From NCBI GenBank assembly GCA_030434245.1, contig JAUISX010000006.1, forward strand, positions 168,647 through 232,646: a stretch of DNA of 64,000 nt. Reading direction: 5' to 3'. Each line of letters opens with the position of its first letter. Position 1 is the first letter of the stretch. Under the pieces are notes generated by a model, which searched no databases, was not told the DNA's origin, and was given only the letters and a program-made list of their open reading frames with translations. Shown piece after piece: positions 1 to 9,295 of this stretch. The position numbers and the translations under genes are program-made. The stretch comes from Porphyromonadaceae bacterium W3.11 (GTDB lineage Bacteria > Bacteroidota > Bacteroidia > Bacteroidales > Porphyromonadaceae).

Positions 1-2
1 CT

Positions 3-464
3 TTTGTGTACACCTATGAGATTGGGGGGATACAGCATTCTTATATTCTAGGAGGGGTTATGAAAGATGGGAAGCCAGCACCTACAAGTTTCTTTACCTC
101 AGATGGTGTTAGATGGGGTAAGACTCCATATACAGGAGACAAACAAGACGTGCCAAGCAAGGGAGGATTATTTCTTAGGTCACCTATTGATCAAGGGGTA
201 TTTATAATTGGTGGACTCTATGATGGGAATCCATCTAATGTCATAAAGTCTAGCATGGATAGGGGCACGACTTGGAGCGAGTTGATTAAGAATCAAGCTC
301 CAGGTAGTACCTTCGATGCAAGAATCAATTCATCAGGTATGATTTTGGACAAAGAGAAGGACATCGAGTTTTATATCTTTGGTGGTATCACTTCTGGTAC
401 ACCAAGTACCGAGATATGGCATGGCTGGTTAGATCGATCTGCTGGTATTATCAATGATTTCTGA
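3..464 (+). CDS. C-terminal part of a propeller-like (DUF6242/kelch-like) protein
   Basis: The reading frame is open to the left edge of the window, so this is only the last ~154 residues; the true start lies outside. Repeating elements such as YILGGVMKDG, FIIGGLYDGN and FYIFGGITSG, each followed by a strand ending in W, look like blades of a kelch-type beta-propeller, and resemble the C-terminal half of exported DUF6242 proteins of Bacteroidales. No catalytic motif is visible. It ends 16 bp before uppS on the same strand, so the two may be cotranscribed. The family name is a judgement from repeat pattern and neighbourhood; the function is unknown. Confidence 0.5.
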   Translation, partial: FVYTYEIGGIQHSYILGGVMKDGKPAPTSFFTSDGVRWGKTPYTGDKQDVPSKGGLFLRSPIDQGVFIIGGLYDGNPSNVIKSSMDRGTTWSELIKNQAPGSTFDARINSSGMILDKEKDIEFYIFGGITSGTPSTEIWHGWLDRSAGIINDF

Positions 465-480
465 ATGATTATTTGATTGT

Positions 481-1215
481 ATGGAGGAAATGCATTCTCA
501 ACAGCTTGATATGAGTCGTATCCCGCATCATATTGCTATCATAATGGATGGTAATGGACGATGGGCAAAGGAGCAAGGGCATGATAGATATTATGGTCAT
601 GTTAATGGTGTTGAATCCGTTAGGAATATATTAAAAGAAGCCATCCGCTTAGGTGTTAAGATGATGACTTTGTACACCTTTTCCGAGGAGAATTGGCGAC
701 GTCCTAAGGATGAGGTCTCATCGTTAATGTCTCTATTGTCCGAAGTGATTCAGGATGAACTAGCAGAACTAAAGGAGGAGGGTGTGAGGTTGTTGGTCAT
801 TGGAGATACCAATGTTTTGCCAAAAGAGTCGAGGGATGCTTTAGAGCTGGCAGTTGAGGAAACAAAGGAGAATGATGCGTTTTCATTGATTTTGGCCATC
901 AACTATTCTGGGAGGACAGAGATTTTGAGAGCTGCTAATCAGTTACAAAAAGAGGCCACTCCTATTACAGAAGAGAGCTTTAGGAGGGCACTTTATAAAG
1001 ATGTTCCTGATCCAGACTTACTCATAAGGACAGGGGGGGAACAGAGGATAAGTAACTTCTTATTGTGGCAGATGGCATACACAGAATTGTATTTCACGTC
1101 TGTGTATTGGCCAGCTTTTGATGAGCTGGAGTTTCATAAGGCCATATATGATTATCAGAACAGACAAAGACGGTTTGGTATGACAGGTGATCAAATAGAG
1201 GCACTAAAGAAGTAA
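481..1215 (+). CDS. uppS: Undecaprenyl diphosphate synthase (cis-prenyltransferase)
   Basis: Makes C55 undecaprenyl diphosphate from farnesyl diphosphate and isopentenyl diphosphate, the lipid carrier for peptidoglycan and surface glycans. The signature MDGNGRWAK is at residues 22-30 with the catalytic Asp at 23; SEENWRRP (about 69-76) and RTGGEQRISNFLLWQ near residue 182 are the other conserved blocks of the family. Length 244 residues is normal. The start is uncertain: Met1, Met4 and Met11 are all in frame, and the GGAGG inside codons 1-3 could serve a start at Met11. It lies upstream of bamA and two skp-like genes, an envelope-assembly order seen in Porphyromonas and Bacteroides. Confidence 0.95.
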   Translation: MEEMHSQQLDMSRIPHHIAIIMDGNGRWAKEQGHDRYYGHVNGVESVRNILKEAIRLGVKMMTLYTFSEENWRRPKDEVSSLMSLLSEVIQDELAELKEEGVRLLVIGDTNVLPKESRDALELAVEETKENDAFSLILAINYSGRTEILRAANQLQKEATPITEESFRRALYKDVPDPDLLIRTGGEQRISNFLLWQMAYTELYFTSVYWPAFDELEFHKAIYDYQNRQRRFGMTGDQIEALKK

Positions 1216-1268
1216 AATGAAGAAGGGTAGGGGAAATTGTTTAGAATAGAATTAATTCAATCATTATA

Positions 1269-4064
1269 ATGATATCAAGGATGAAGAACCCTTTTGTAGG
1301 CTGGATAACTCGCTCTTTCTATATTGGGCTTTTGGGTGTAATGGGCTTTGCTGCTCCATTGAATACGATTAAGGCACAGGTGAACGATGCTTCTGTGAAG
1401 GACACCCCACCCGAGGTCTCTTATGCAAGACCTGTAAATAAAGTATTGGCGGGAATCGAAGTACGTGGTAATAAGAGTTATGAAGATGAGGTCATCATCA
1501 ATGTCTCTGGACTTAGAGTTGGACAACGGATTGATATTCCAGGTGAGGACATCACGATGGCGCTTCAGCGTTATTTGCGTAACGGGTTCTTTAGTGAGGT
1601 GAGTATCGAAGCCACAAAGATTCAAGGTGACTCAGCGTGGATAGCGATTAATATAAAGGAACGCCCACGTCTTTCGCAACTAAATATTAATGGCGTCAAG
1701 AAGTCTGAAGCTGACAATCTAAAAAAAGGAAAGCTATTAGCACTCCAACAAGGCGTCCAAATAACCCCTAATACCATTGATCGTGCTGAATTGGAGATTA
1801 AGAAATTCTTTGATGAGAAAGGATTCAGTACAGCTTCCGTAGAAACAATTCTAACTCCAGATTCACTCAATAATTTCGTCACTGTTGATTTTAATATCAG
1901 GAAGAATACCAAGACAAAAGTAGAGCGAATCAACTTTATTGGTAATAAGAACTTATCTGATTCAGATCTTCGTAAAGCAATGAAGAAGACCAATGAGCGA
2001 TTTAATCTTGCTGCTAATGGTTGGAATAGTGTATTGGAGATCTTCAGTCAGAAGAAGTTCGTCGAAGACGAATATAAAGCAGACCTCAATAAAATCATCG
2101 CAAAGTATCATGAGTATGGCTTCCGTGATGCCGAAATTGTGAGAGATACGATCTATTGGTTTAATGACAAAAGGGTCAATATAGATATAGAGATTTATGA
2201 AGGTAAGCAATACTTTATTAAGGATATTAACTTCGTTGGTAATACACGATATTCAACTGAAGATTTAAGCAGATTGCTAAACCTAAAGCCTGGAGACGTC
2301 TATGATCAAAAGAAGCTAAATGATAGGCTAACGGTTGATGAAGATGCGTTATCAAACATATATGCAAATAACGGTTATCTCTTTGCTTACATTCTTCCTA
2401 TCGAGACAGAAGTAAAGGATGATTCCGTATCGTTAGATATCCGAATTACAGAAGGGAAGCCTGCTCGTATTAATAAGGTTACTATTAGAGGTAATGATCA
2501 TGTGTATGAAGAGGTAGTTCGTCGTGAGCTATATACCAAGCCTGGTATGCTCTTCAATCGTGATTTTGTGATTAGATCTATTAGACAAATTGGTCAGATG
2601 GGACACTTTGATCCAGAGAAGATCAATCCAGAACTTCTTCCTAATGAGAATAATGGTACGGTAGATATAGCTTGGCAGTTAGAGCCAAAATCTAATGACC
2701 AAGTAGAGCTTTCGGTTGGGTGGAGTCAAACCGGATTGATTTTATCAGGTGGTTTGAAGTTTACTAATTTCTCTATGAGAAATCTATTCAATCCTAAGTC
2801 ATATAGAGGTTACTTACCAAGAGGGGACGGACAGACATTATCATTAAGAGTTCAGACCAATGCTAGATATTATCAAAGTTATAGCATTAGTTTTATGGAC
2901 CCATGGTTTGGTCGCAAACGTCCTAATATGCTTAGTCTTTCAGCCTATTATAGCCGACAAACGGATATTAATAGAAACTTCTTTAATGCCCAAACACAGA
3001 ACCTTCAGATGCTAGATCCTTATGGTTATGGTGGTTATGGTGGTTATGGCGGCTACGGAGGTTATGGCGGTTATGGTATGCCTTATGGTGGTGGTTACGG
3101 TGGCTATGGCGGTTACGGCGGTTATGGTGGCTACGGGGGCTATGGATATGATTATGCTGGCTTGTATGAAAGTGCCTATGATCCAAATAAAACGCTGGAT
3201 ATGCTAGGCTTGGGTGTCGCTTATGGTAAGAGATTGTCATGGCCTGATGATAACTTCCAAATTCAATTAGGGCTAAACTATACCATGTATAGGATGAAGA
3301 ACTGGAGCTCATATTACTATAACTTTGGTATTGAGAATGGTGTAGCAAATGATATTAATCTTAATGCAACACTAGTAAGAAGTTCTACAGATAGCCCAAT
3401 CTATACACGTACAGGTTCAGAATTCACACTTAATGCTAGTAGTACTCTTCCATATTCTCTATTTGACAAAGTAGATTATTCAGATCCTAACCTTTCACCA
3501 GGAGAGAGATATAAGTTTATAGAGTATTATAAACTTAAGGGTAAGGGACAAGTCTATATTCCTCTACTGGATCCTAATACTAATAAAAGGACTCCCGTAT
3601 TGATGTTCAGTGCAGAATCTGGTATCATTGGTTCCTATAATAAGAATAAACGCTCTCCATTCGGAACTTACTATATGGGAGGTGATGGAATGAGTAGCTA
3701 TTATGGTTATCTCAATGAAATGATTGGACTTAGAGGGTATAAGAATGGTAGTATCTCTGGTGCTTCTGGAGCTGGAGCCTATTCATACTCTAAGATCTAT
3801 ATGGAGCTAAGGTACCCTATTATTTCAGAAAATAGTACTATGATTTGGGTCCATGCGTTTGCAGAAGCAGGGAATGCTTGGCAATATGTTAGAGATATGA
3901 ACCCATTCCAACTTAAACGTTCTGCAGGATTAGGAGTCAGAGTATTCCTACCAATGGGACTTGGAGTTGTTGGACTTGACTGGGGATATGGATTTGATAG
4001 ACCAGATGGTTCAAGCACTAAGGGGGGTAGCAATCTCCACTTTGTCCTTGGTCAGCAGTTTTAA
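1269..4064 (+). CDS. bamA: Outer membrane protein assembly factor BamA
   Basis: Core of the BAM machine that inserts beta-barrel proteins in the outer membrane. A signal peptide occupies roughly residues 1-36 (basic start, hydrophobic run, cut near TIKA/QVND). Several POTRA domains follow to about residue 480, recognisable by repeats such as GIEVRGNKSYEDE, RINFIGNKNLSD, DINFVGNTRYSTED and VTIRGNDHVYEE. The C-terminal half is the barrel and ends in Phe (LGQQF). At 931 residues it is long; part of the excess is a Gly/Tyr tract at residues 585-628 in the barrel, probably a surface loop. Met5 is an alternative start. The next two genes encode Skp/OmpH chaperones that feed this machine. Confidence 0.95.
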   Translation: MISRMKNPFVGWITRSFYIGLLGVMGFAAPLNTIKAQVNDASVKDTPPEVSYARPVNKVLAGIEVRGNKSYEDEVIINVSGLRVGQRIDIPGEDITMALQRYLRNGFFSEVSIEATKIQGDSAWIAINIKERPRLSQLNINGVKKSEADNLKKGKLLALQQGVQITPNTIDRAELEIKKFFDEKGFSTASVETILTPDSLNNFVTVDFNIRKNTKTKVERINFIGNKNLSDSDLRKAMKKTNERFNLAANGWNSVLEIFSQKKFVEDEYKADLNKIIAKYHEYGFRDAEIVRDTIYWFNDKRVNIDIEIYEGKQYFIKDINFVGNTRYSTEDLSRLLNLKPGDVYDQKKLNDRLTVDEDALSNIYANNGYLFAYILPIETEVKDDSVSLDIRITEGKPARINKVTIRGNDHVYEEVVRRELYTKPGMLFNRDFVIRSIRQIGQMGHFDPEKINPELLPNENNGTVDIAWQLEPKSNDQVELSVGWSQTGLILSGGLKFTNFSMRNLFNPKSYRGYLPRGDGQTLSLRVQTNARYYQSYSISFMDPWFGRKRPNMLSLSAYYSRQTDINRNFFNAQTQNLQMLDPYGYGGYGGYGGYGGYGGYGMPYGGGYGGYGGYGGYGGYGGYGYDYAGLYESAYDPNKTLDMLGLGVAYGKRLSWPDDNFQIQLGLNYTMYRMKNWSSYYYNFGIENGVANDINLNATLVRSSTDSPIYTRTGSEFTLNASSTLPYSLFDKVDYSDPNLSPGERYKFIEYYKLKGKGQVYIPLLDPNTNKRTPVLMFSAESGIIGSYNKNKRSPFGTYYMGGDGMSSYYGYLNEMIGLRGYKNGSISGASGAGAYSYSKIYMELRYPIISENSTMIWVHAFAEAGNAWQYVRDMNPFQLKRSAGLGVRVFLPMGLGVVGLDWGYGFDRPDGSSTKGGSNLHFVLGQQF
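3021..3150 (+). repeat. Gly-Tyr-Gly coding repeat inside bamA
   Basis: About 43 codons of tandem GGY-TAY-GGY units coding for repeated GGY/GYG, broken once by MPYGGG in the middle. The third codon positions vary (ggt/ggc, tat/tac), so the array is not a perfect DNA repeat. Length change by slippage would remain in frame if it occurred in steps of 9 or 3 bp. The flanking sequence (LDP before, YDYAGLYES after) is ordinary barrel sequence. Confidence 0.9.
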
Positions 4065-4100
4065 TGTAATGGTTGTTTAATCATATAAAGAAGAAAAGGT

Positions 4101-4625
4101 ATGAAGAGAATTTTACTATTAATAGTGACAGCAATGATGTCCGTCGGTGCATTAGTAGCTCAGGAAGCAAATTATGCACTAATTGATATGCAGTATCTGA
4201 TGGGGCAGATCCCTCAGTACAAATCTGCTACTGAGCAGATTGAAAAGCAAAGTGATAAATGGAGTAATGAGATTAAGAAGCTACAGGATCAAGCAAAAGA
4301 TCTCTATATTCAGTATCAAAAAGATCTTCCAACGATGAATTCATCTGACCGTGTTAAGAGAGAGAATGCCATTGTGAAAGTCGAGGATCAAGCTGCTCAA
4401 TTACAGCAAAAGTATTTTGGAAGAGATGGAGAGCTAATGAAGTTACAATCCAAACTTATCAAGCCCCTTCAGGACAAGATCTACGAAGCGGTAAAGCTCA
4501 TTAGTCAAAGACGTGGTTACTTAATCGTTTTTGATAGAGCTTCATCTGTTGGAAGTATAATTTATGCTGATCCAGCGGCAGATATTAGCAATGAAGTTCT
4601 TGCTGTGTTAGGTTATTCCAATTAA
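4101..4625 (+). CDS. OmpH/Skp family periplasmic chaperone (first copy)
   Basis: A 174-residue exported protein with a signal peptide cut near residue 20 (VGALVA/QEAN). The mature part has the Skp pattern: a short strand (YALIDMQYLMGQIP), long charged helices with coiled-coil character (about residues 45-130), then a C-terminal strand (GYLIVFDRAS). Skp-type trimers hold unfolded outer-membrane proteins in the periplasm and hand them to BamA. It starts 36 bp after bamA and is followed by a paralogue, so the cluster carries two non-identical copies. The last helix-strand part (SIIYADPAADISNEV) fits the family. Confidence 0.88.
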   Translation: MKRILLLIVTAMMSVGALVAQEANYALIDMQYLMGQIPQYKSATEQIEKQSDKWSNEIKKLQDQAKDLYIQYQKDLPTMNSSDRVKRENAIVKVEDQAAQLQQKYFGRDGELMKLQSKLIKPLQDKIYEAVKLISQRRGYLIVFDRASSVGSIIYADPAADISNEVLAVLGYSN

Positions 4626-4761
4626 TTGAGTACATTTGCCTTAAATGTTAATATTCTTGGTAAGCTAGTAGATAAACAAACTATTATCAATGTGAGCTTA
4701 CAGAGAAAAAATAGAAAATTGTTTACAAACCAATTAGGTATTTAATAACGAAAAAATTAAA

Positions 4762-5262
4762 ATGAAGAAGATTTTACTATCACTAACCCTCCTATTTTTA
4801 CCTTTCTTGGCATTCGCTCAGAGTGCACAAAAAGTTGCAGTTGTTGACACTCAGGCGATCTTAATGTCTATGCCAGAGACTAAGCAGATGCAAACTGAGT
4901 TAGATGCATTGATGAAAAAGTATGAGGATACTATTGTAGTCATGCAAGAAGAATTCCAGACCAAGTATCAAGCTTTTGTAGCTGAACAAGAGGGTATGGT
5001 AGAGAGTATTAAGCTTCGTAAGGAGCAGGAGCTTCAGGACTTAGCAAAAAGACTTGAGGATTTGAATTCTGTAGCACAGGAAGATGTTAGAAAAAAACAA
5101 ACTGAGCTATTCACTCCAATCCAAAAGAAGCTAATGGATGCAATCAATAATGTAGGCAACGAAAATGGTTATGCTTACGTAATCGATAAGTCAACTATGG
5201 TGTATGTAGGTGCTAATGGTATTGACGCTACTGCACAAGTGAAAGCTAAGCTAGGCTTGTAA
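4762..5262 (+). CDS. OmpH/Skp family periplasmic chaperone (second copy)
   Basis: A 166-residue paralogue of the preceding gene. The signal peptide runs to about residue 19 (LPFLAFA/QSAQ). The first strand KVAVVDTQAILMSMPE and the long charged helices (about 40-125), followed by GYAYVIDKSTMVYVG, match the Skp/OmpH fold. It sits 136 bp after the first copy and could have its own leader, although no clear promoter was seen there. It is the last gene of the uppS-bamA-skp-skp block and ends before a strong terminator. Having two copies suggests chaperones with different clients or stoichiometry, but that is inference. Confidence 0.9.
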   Translation: MKKILLSLTLLFLPFLAFAQSAQKVAVVDTQAILMSMPETKQMQTELDALMKKYEDTIVVMQEEFQTKYQAFVAEQEGMVESIKLRKEQELQDLAKRLEDLNSVAQEDVRKKQTELFTPIQKKLMDAINNVGNENGYAYVIDKSTMVYVGANGIDATAQVKAKLGL

Positions 5263-5294
5263 GCAGACTGAGACATACATATCAGTAAATATAT

Positions 5295-5334
5295 AAAAGC
5301 ACTTGTAAGGATATATATCTTTACAAGTGCTTTT
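5295..5334. terminator. Bidirectional terminator between skp copy 2 and mnmD
   Basis: A perfect 14-bp stem (AAAAGCACTTGTAA at 5295-5308 with 5321-5334), an AT-rich 12-nt loop, and T runs on both strands. It lies between convergent genes and can end transcription from both sides. Confidence 0.9.
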
Positions 5335-5380
5335 TCTATATCTTATATGGTTGTGGTTGCATCTATGATGAATAGATATA

Positions 5381-6058
5381 TCACTGTTTCTTCGCGGTGA
5401 GAATTTCTCTTTTTCCATGTGGTGGTCCAGGAGTACGGTACACTTCAAAACCAACATTCTGTAGGGTACGCCTGACTATCCCTTTTGCACAATAGGTGGA
5501 TAGCCATCCCCCTTGTGAAGCACTGTTAGATAATCGTTGCAAAAATGATGGCGACCATAGCTCTGGAGTCTTTTCTGGAGCAAAAGCATCCATATAAATC
5601 ACGTCATTACCTATCGGAAGAGATGACTCGGTGAGATTAGCATTTACTTTTAGCAAAGTAAAACCATCGGCTATCTTAATTTCTTTTCCCCATTCGGCAT
5701 CATGGAGACGTTTCATCCAGCACCAATCATCTTCAGTAAAGTAGTCCTGAAAAAGTTCAGATATGATGTCATTCTCTATTGGATATAACTCATAAGTAAT
5801 GTACCTGATGGTGTAGGGGGGCGTGTGAGCGACTTGGTGCATCAAGGTGAGCCATGCGTTTAAACCAGTACCAAAACCAATCTCCAGTAGTTGTATGGTC
5901 CCTTTATAGGGCTCTGAAAGCCGTCGTTCCAGAGCATGCTTTATGAATATATGTTCTGATTCAGTCCGTGCTCCAAAGATGGAGTGATAATGCTCGTCCA
6001 TATCAGGGAGGTGAATAGTACGGCTTCCATCTTCTGTAGTTATGATCTCACGTCTCAT
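5381..6058 (-). CDS. mnmD: tRNA 5-methylaminomethyl-2-thiouridine methyltransferase (MnmD type)
   Basis: A 225-residue SAM-dependent methyltransferase matching the stand-alone methyltransferase half of MnmC. The SAM site is LLEIGFGTGLNAWL (about residues 58-71); YMDAFAPEKTPELWSP, GGWLSTYCAKG and GPPHGKREIL are typical blocks of the family, which completes the last methylation of mnm5s2U34 in some tRNAs. The FAD oxidase half of E. coli MnmC is absent, as in other free-standing MnmD enzymes. Its start overlaps the end of birA by 4 bp, so it is the last gene of a tight minus-strand unit. Confidence 0.87.
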   Translation of the reverse strand: MRREIITTEDGSRTIHLPDMDEHYHSIFGARTESEHIFIKHALERRLSEPYKGTIQLLEIGFGTGLNAWLTLMHQVAHTPPYTIRYITYELYPIENDIISELFQDYFTEDDWCWMKRLHDAEWGKEIKIADGFTLLKVNANLTESSLPIGNDVIYMDAFAPEKTPELWSPSFLQRLSNSASQGGWLSTYCAKGIVRRTLQNVGFEVYRTPGPPHGKREILTAKKQ

Positions 6059-6813
6059 CTAAATTGTACCTCCTTGAAGGCAAAGTGATGTGTTTCGTCA
6101 CCCTCCTTGATAACTAATAGCCCATTAGGCTCAACGCCAATAATCGTTCCTTCAAATGATCTACCATTAGGTATTCTAAATGGAGCATTCTTTTCTTGGT
6201 ATCGATATAAATAAGAGAGGTATTCCCGTCTGACTTGTACAGGCGACTCACTTAGCATCCTAAATCGACTCTGAAAATTCTCTACTATCTCTTTCGTCAT
6301 AGAGTGGTGCCAGTCCTCATAGGTTTTTGGCTCTTTTATATCAGCTTCCAGCGTTAGCGATGTCGCTTCAGGCCTGTATGCTCCAAATTGAGTTTGAAAT
6401 ACATTCAGACCGATCCCAACGATGGCATACTCCCATTGATCTCCCATCCATTCATTTTCAGTTAGGATACCAGCTATTTTTCTACCATCGATAAGAATAT
6501 CATTCGGCCATTTGACATAAATAGATTCCTTTGAAGGGAGTCTTTTAGCCAAAAAGTCATATAGAGACAGAGAGGATACTATGTTGAGGTCAAAAGGAGT
6601 GTAACCATCTTGATACTTCTCTGGTCTTAATAATAGGGAGAGAGAAATATTTTTCCCCGGCTCCGCTTCCCAGCTATTCCCACTCTGACCACGACCAGAA
6701 GTCTGTTCGTAAGTCGTTACATACGTGTAGGCATCCAACTTCGGGTCCTTCCGAATCAGCTCTCTTAGATAACTATTGGTAGAGTTTGTTTCCTCTAGGT
6801 GAATGTGCTTCAT
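6055..6813 (-). CDS. birA: Biotin--[acetyl-CoA-carboxylase] ligase without DNA-binding domain
   Basis: Attaches biotin to carrier proteins of carboxylases and decarboxylases via biotinyl-AMP. The nucleotide/biotin loop GRGQSGNSW (residues 40-48) and VKWPNDILIDGRKIAGIL (about 99-116) are clear. The chain begins directly with the catalytic domain and lacks the N-terminal winged helix, so it is a mono-functional ligase and not the biotin repressor. Overlaps mnmD downstream and yfhO upstream by 4 bp each, implying translational coupling. Relevant to the window because a carboxyltransferase at 36.1 kb carries a biotinyl-like domain that has lost its lysine. Confidence 0.93.
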   Translation of the reverse strand: MKHIHLEETNSTNSYLRELIRKDPKLDAYTYVTTYEQTSGRGQSGNSWEAEPGKNISLSLLLRPEKYQDGYTPFDLNIVSSLSLYDFLAKRLPSKESIYVKWPNDILIDGRKIAGILTENEWMGDQWEYAIVGIGLNVFQTQFGAYRPEATSLTLEADIKEPKTYEDWHHSMTKEIVENFQSRFRMLSESPVQVRREYLSYLYRYQEKNAPFRIPNGRSFEGTIIGVEPNGLLVIKEGDETHHFAFKEVQFR

Positions 6814-9293
6814 GCCTTTTTCTTTCTCTTATAAACAAAAAATACAATTAGAGAAATGGCAGATAAGAGCAAAATAATATTTGCTGTAAAGGCAATGGCT
6901 TCCGTAGTATGGATTGAGTCAGGGTCGAACCACATCTCGATCTCATTTTCGCCAGCTGGGACCTCTAAAGCTCGGAGGACATAATTTGCTCTCAGAAGTT
7001 TTGCTGGTTCTCCATTAATCGTTACATGCCATCCATCAGGATAATATATTTCAGAGAAAACTATTAGTCCATCATTACTATTCGAACTCCTATACGTTAT
7101 TCTATCAGGTGCATAACTTGTAAGAGTTACACTTGATAGAGAGTCTTTGTGGATTTCCCCGTTTATCTCTTGACTAAATGGCGGTGCCATGATGGCAACC
7201 TCATCAAGCGGAGTATCCTTAAGAGCTAAGAACTCCTCATCACTATTCTTTACATTCTTTATTGAGGAGGCAAACCATGCATTTCCATAGATCTTGTCAT
7301 CCTCAATTAATCCCATACCATTGATGCTATCAGGGACGATATAATATTTTGTGTTGAGAACCCTTAGGACATTTAGGTCATGTTGGGATAAATACCCTTC
7401 AATAAGGTCTTGATAACGTTGGAGCTTAGCTGCGTGGTATCCTCCGATCGATCTATGATTATATGAAGTAGTCGCATCGTTGAATGTATTGACCGCTAAG
7501 TTCATCACCCTAAATTCAGACTGATCCTCTAGAATTTTCTTGTCTATCGGTGTCGTTTGCTGGACCCTCATCTGCACTTGATGAGCTGGCATATACATAT
7601 CGTCATTCAGGTACCTTTTATCTACGCTCCAGAGGTCTACGAAACAGACGATAATGACTAGAGGAACCACCCATTTTTGAGATATTCTCTTGTAATAAAA
7701 AAGAGTAATGATACCGCTACCCACTAGGATGATTAATATAGACCGAAGAGCATCAGCTTTTATGATAGAGGCTCTGACACTCTCTAACGCAGATATATAG
7801 ATACCAAGTTCTGGAGCTTGAGTTATATACTCACCAAAAGCATTTTGCTCCATTTTACTCAATAACGAGCCCCCAGCTGTTGGTATGATCCATATCAAAA
7901 GAGCTACTCCCAGCGTGAGAGCAAGGGCAAGGATCGTTTGAGTTTTCTTCCTGACAATGATCTTTGGGTCCTTTAGAATCAGGATGAGTCCCCAAATAGC
8001 AAAGATTGGAATAATCATTTCAGCGACCACTAAGATAGAGGAAGGAGTCCTAAACTTATCATATAGAGGAAAGTGGTCAATAAAGAAGCTCGTTAGCCAC
8101 ATGAAGTTATGACCCCACGACAGCATGACAGTAAGAATCAATGTGCCTATAAATGCCCATTTCATAGGGCCTTTAGCCACCAGCATTCCGAAGATAGCTA
8201 GCAGCAAGACAAATGCACCTACATAGACAGGCCCTGCGGTAAAGGGTTGGTCACCCCAATATCTATTCTGTTGTGCAACGAAGTATTGACTCTGTTGGTT
8301 TCCTGCTTTTCTTATATGAGGCTCAGATAAGCCTATCTGACCAGAGGCTCCACCTTTAGCATCAGGGATGAGAAAAGTGAGCATCTCATCAATACCATAG
8401 CTCCATTGGGTAATATATTCCTTATCAAGTCCCGTGCTAGAAGTGCTCTCATTAGCCTTATTAAGAACGGTCAGCTCGCTTCCTCCACGCATCGTTTCTT
8501 TAGAGTACTTGTAGGTGTGGTATAGGTTGGTGCTATTGATAGCTATACCTACGATCCCCCCCAGAATGACGACGGCAAGAGCCTTACTAAAGTGCTTCCA
8601 ATCTTTGTGCCGTGCAGCCTCGACACCCCAAGCTATGATCATTGCAAACATAAGGAATGCAAAGTAGTAGCTCATCTGTATATGATTGGAATATATCTGT
8701 AATGCCGAGAATATGCCTGTGACGACAAAGCCTAATAGATATTTTCGTCTGTGAAATGCCCATACCAATCCCGCAATAGTAGGGGGTATATAGGCTAAGG
8801 CTAATAGCTTCCAGAGATGACCCGCTTGAATTAATATTAAGAAGTATGACGAAAAAGTCCAGAGTATCGCTCCACCTATTGCCGGTAAAGGGCGGACTTT
8901 CCAGCTCCTCATAAAGATATAGAAGCCTATTAACATCATAAAGATGAGATAACTATCTCCTGGCATTAAGTCCAGAGGAGCTTCCAGTCGGTATACCTGC
9001 TGTGTCAGCTTTACCCCTTTGGTTGAGGGGTAGGAGGGAGAGATTTGGTACATCGGCATCCCTCCAAATAGACTCCCTGTCCATAGTGAGCGATGCCCCG
9101 TTTCCTCCTCATATCTTACAACATCACGACCAGTTCCAGATGCCGCTGCCCCATCAGCTTGGAAGAGTACACGACCTTCAAACGCTGCAGGGGTGAAGTA
9201 GGCGATAGAAATGATCGCGAAGAGGAGTACAGCCCCTAGAGACATAATCCAAGGTTGACGATACCAAGCCTTTTTCTTATCCATGTTATCCAT
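6810..9293 (-). CDS. YfhO-family polytopic membrane protein
   Basis: An 827-residue protein with a first membrane segment at about residues 16-34, a long extracytoplasmic loop, a dozen or so hydrophobic segments through residue ~560, a large exposed C-terminal part, and a final membrane helix (about 800-820) with a basic tail RKKKA. The arrangement matches the YfhO family, which in Firmicutes has been linked to glycosylation of lipoteichoic acid; the role in Bacteroidota is not established. The neighbours gtrA and a GT2 transferase in the same unit make a glycan-related role plausible. It starts 2 bp after cca and overlaps birA by 4 bp. Confidence 0.8.
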   Translation of the reverse strand: MDNMDKKKAWYRQPWIMSLGAVLLFAIISIAYFTPAAFEGRVLFQADGAAASGTGRDVVRYEEETGHRSLWTGSLFGGMPMYQISPSYPSTKGVKLTQQVYRLEAPLDLMPGDSYLIFMMLIGFYIFMRSWKVRPLPAIGGAILWTFSSYFLILIQAGHLWKLLALAYIPPTIAGLVWAFHRRKYLLGFVVTGIFSALQIYSNHIQMSYYFAFLMFAMIIAWGVEAARHKDWKHFSKALAVVILGGIVGIAINSTNLYHTYKYSKETMRGGSELTVLNKANESTSSTGLDKEYITQWSYGIDEMLTFLIPDAKGGASGQIGLSEPHIRKAGNQQSQYFVAQQNRYWGDQPFTAGPVYVGAFVLLLAIFGMLVAKGPMKWAFIGTLILTVMLSWGHNFMWLTSFFIDHFPLYDKFRTPSSILVVAEMIIPIFAIWGLILILKDPKIIVRKKTQTILALALTLGVALLIWIIPTAGGSLLSKMEQNAFGEYITQAPELGIYISALESVRASIIKADALRSILIILVGSGIITLFYYKRISQKWVVPLVIIVCFVDLWSVDKRYLNDDMYMPAHQVQMRVQQTTPIDKKILEDQSEFRVMNLAVNTFNDATTSYNHRSIGGYHAAKLQRYQDLIEGYLSQHDLNVLRVLNTKYYIVPDSINGMGLIEDDKIYGNAWFASSIKNVKNSDEEFLALKDTPLDEVAIMAPPFSQEINGEIHKDSLSSVTLTSYAPDRITYRSSNSNDGLIVFSEIYYPDGWHVTINGEPAKLLRANYVLRALEVPAGENEIEMWFDPDSIHTTEAIAFTANIILLLSAISLIVFFVYKRKKKA

Positions 9294-9295
9294 TA

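Noticed and set aside
2983..3348. Ser/His/Tyr-rich open frame antisense to the Gly/Tyr tract of bamA
   Set aside because: It is the mirror of a GGY repeat in another frame; composition follows the repeat and no start signal or homologous pattern supports it.
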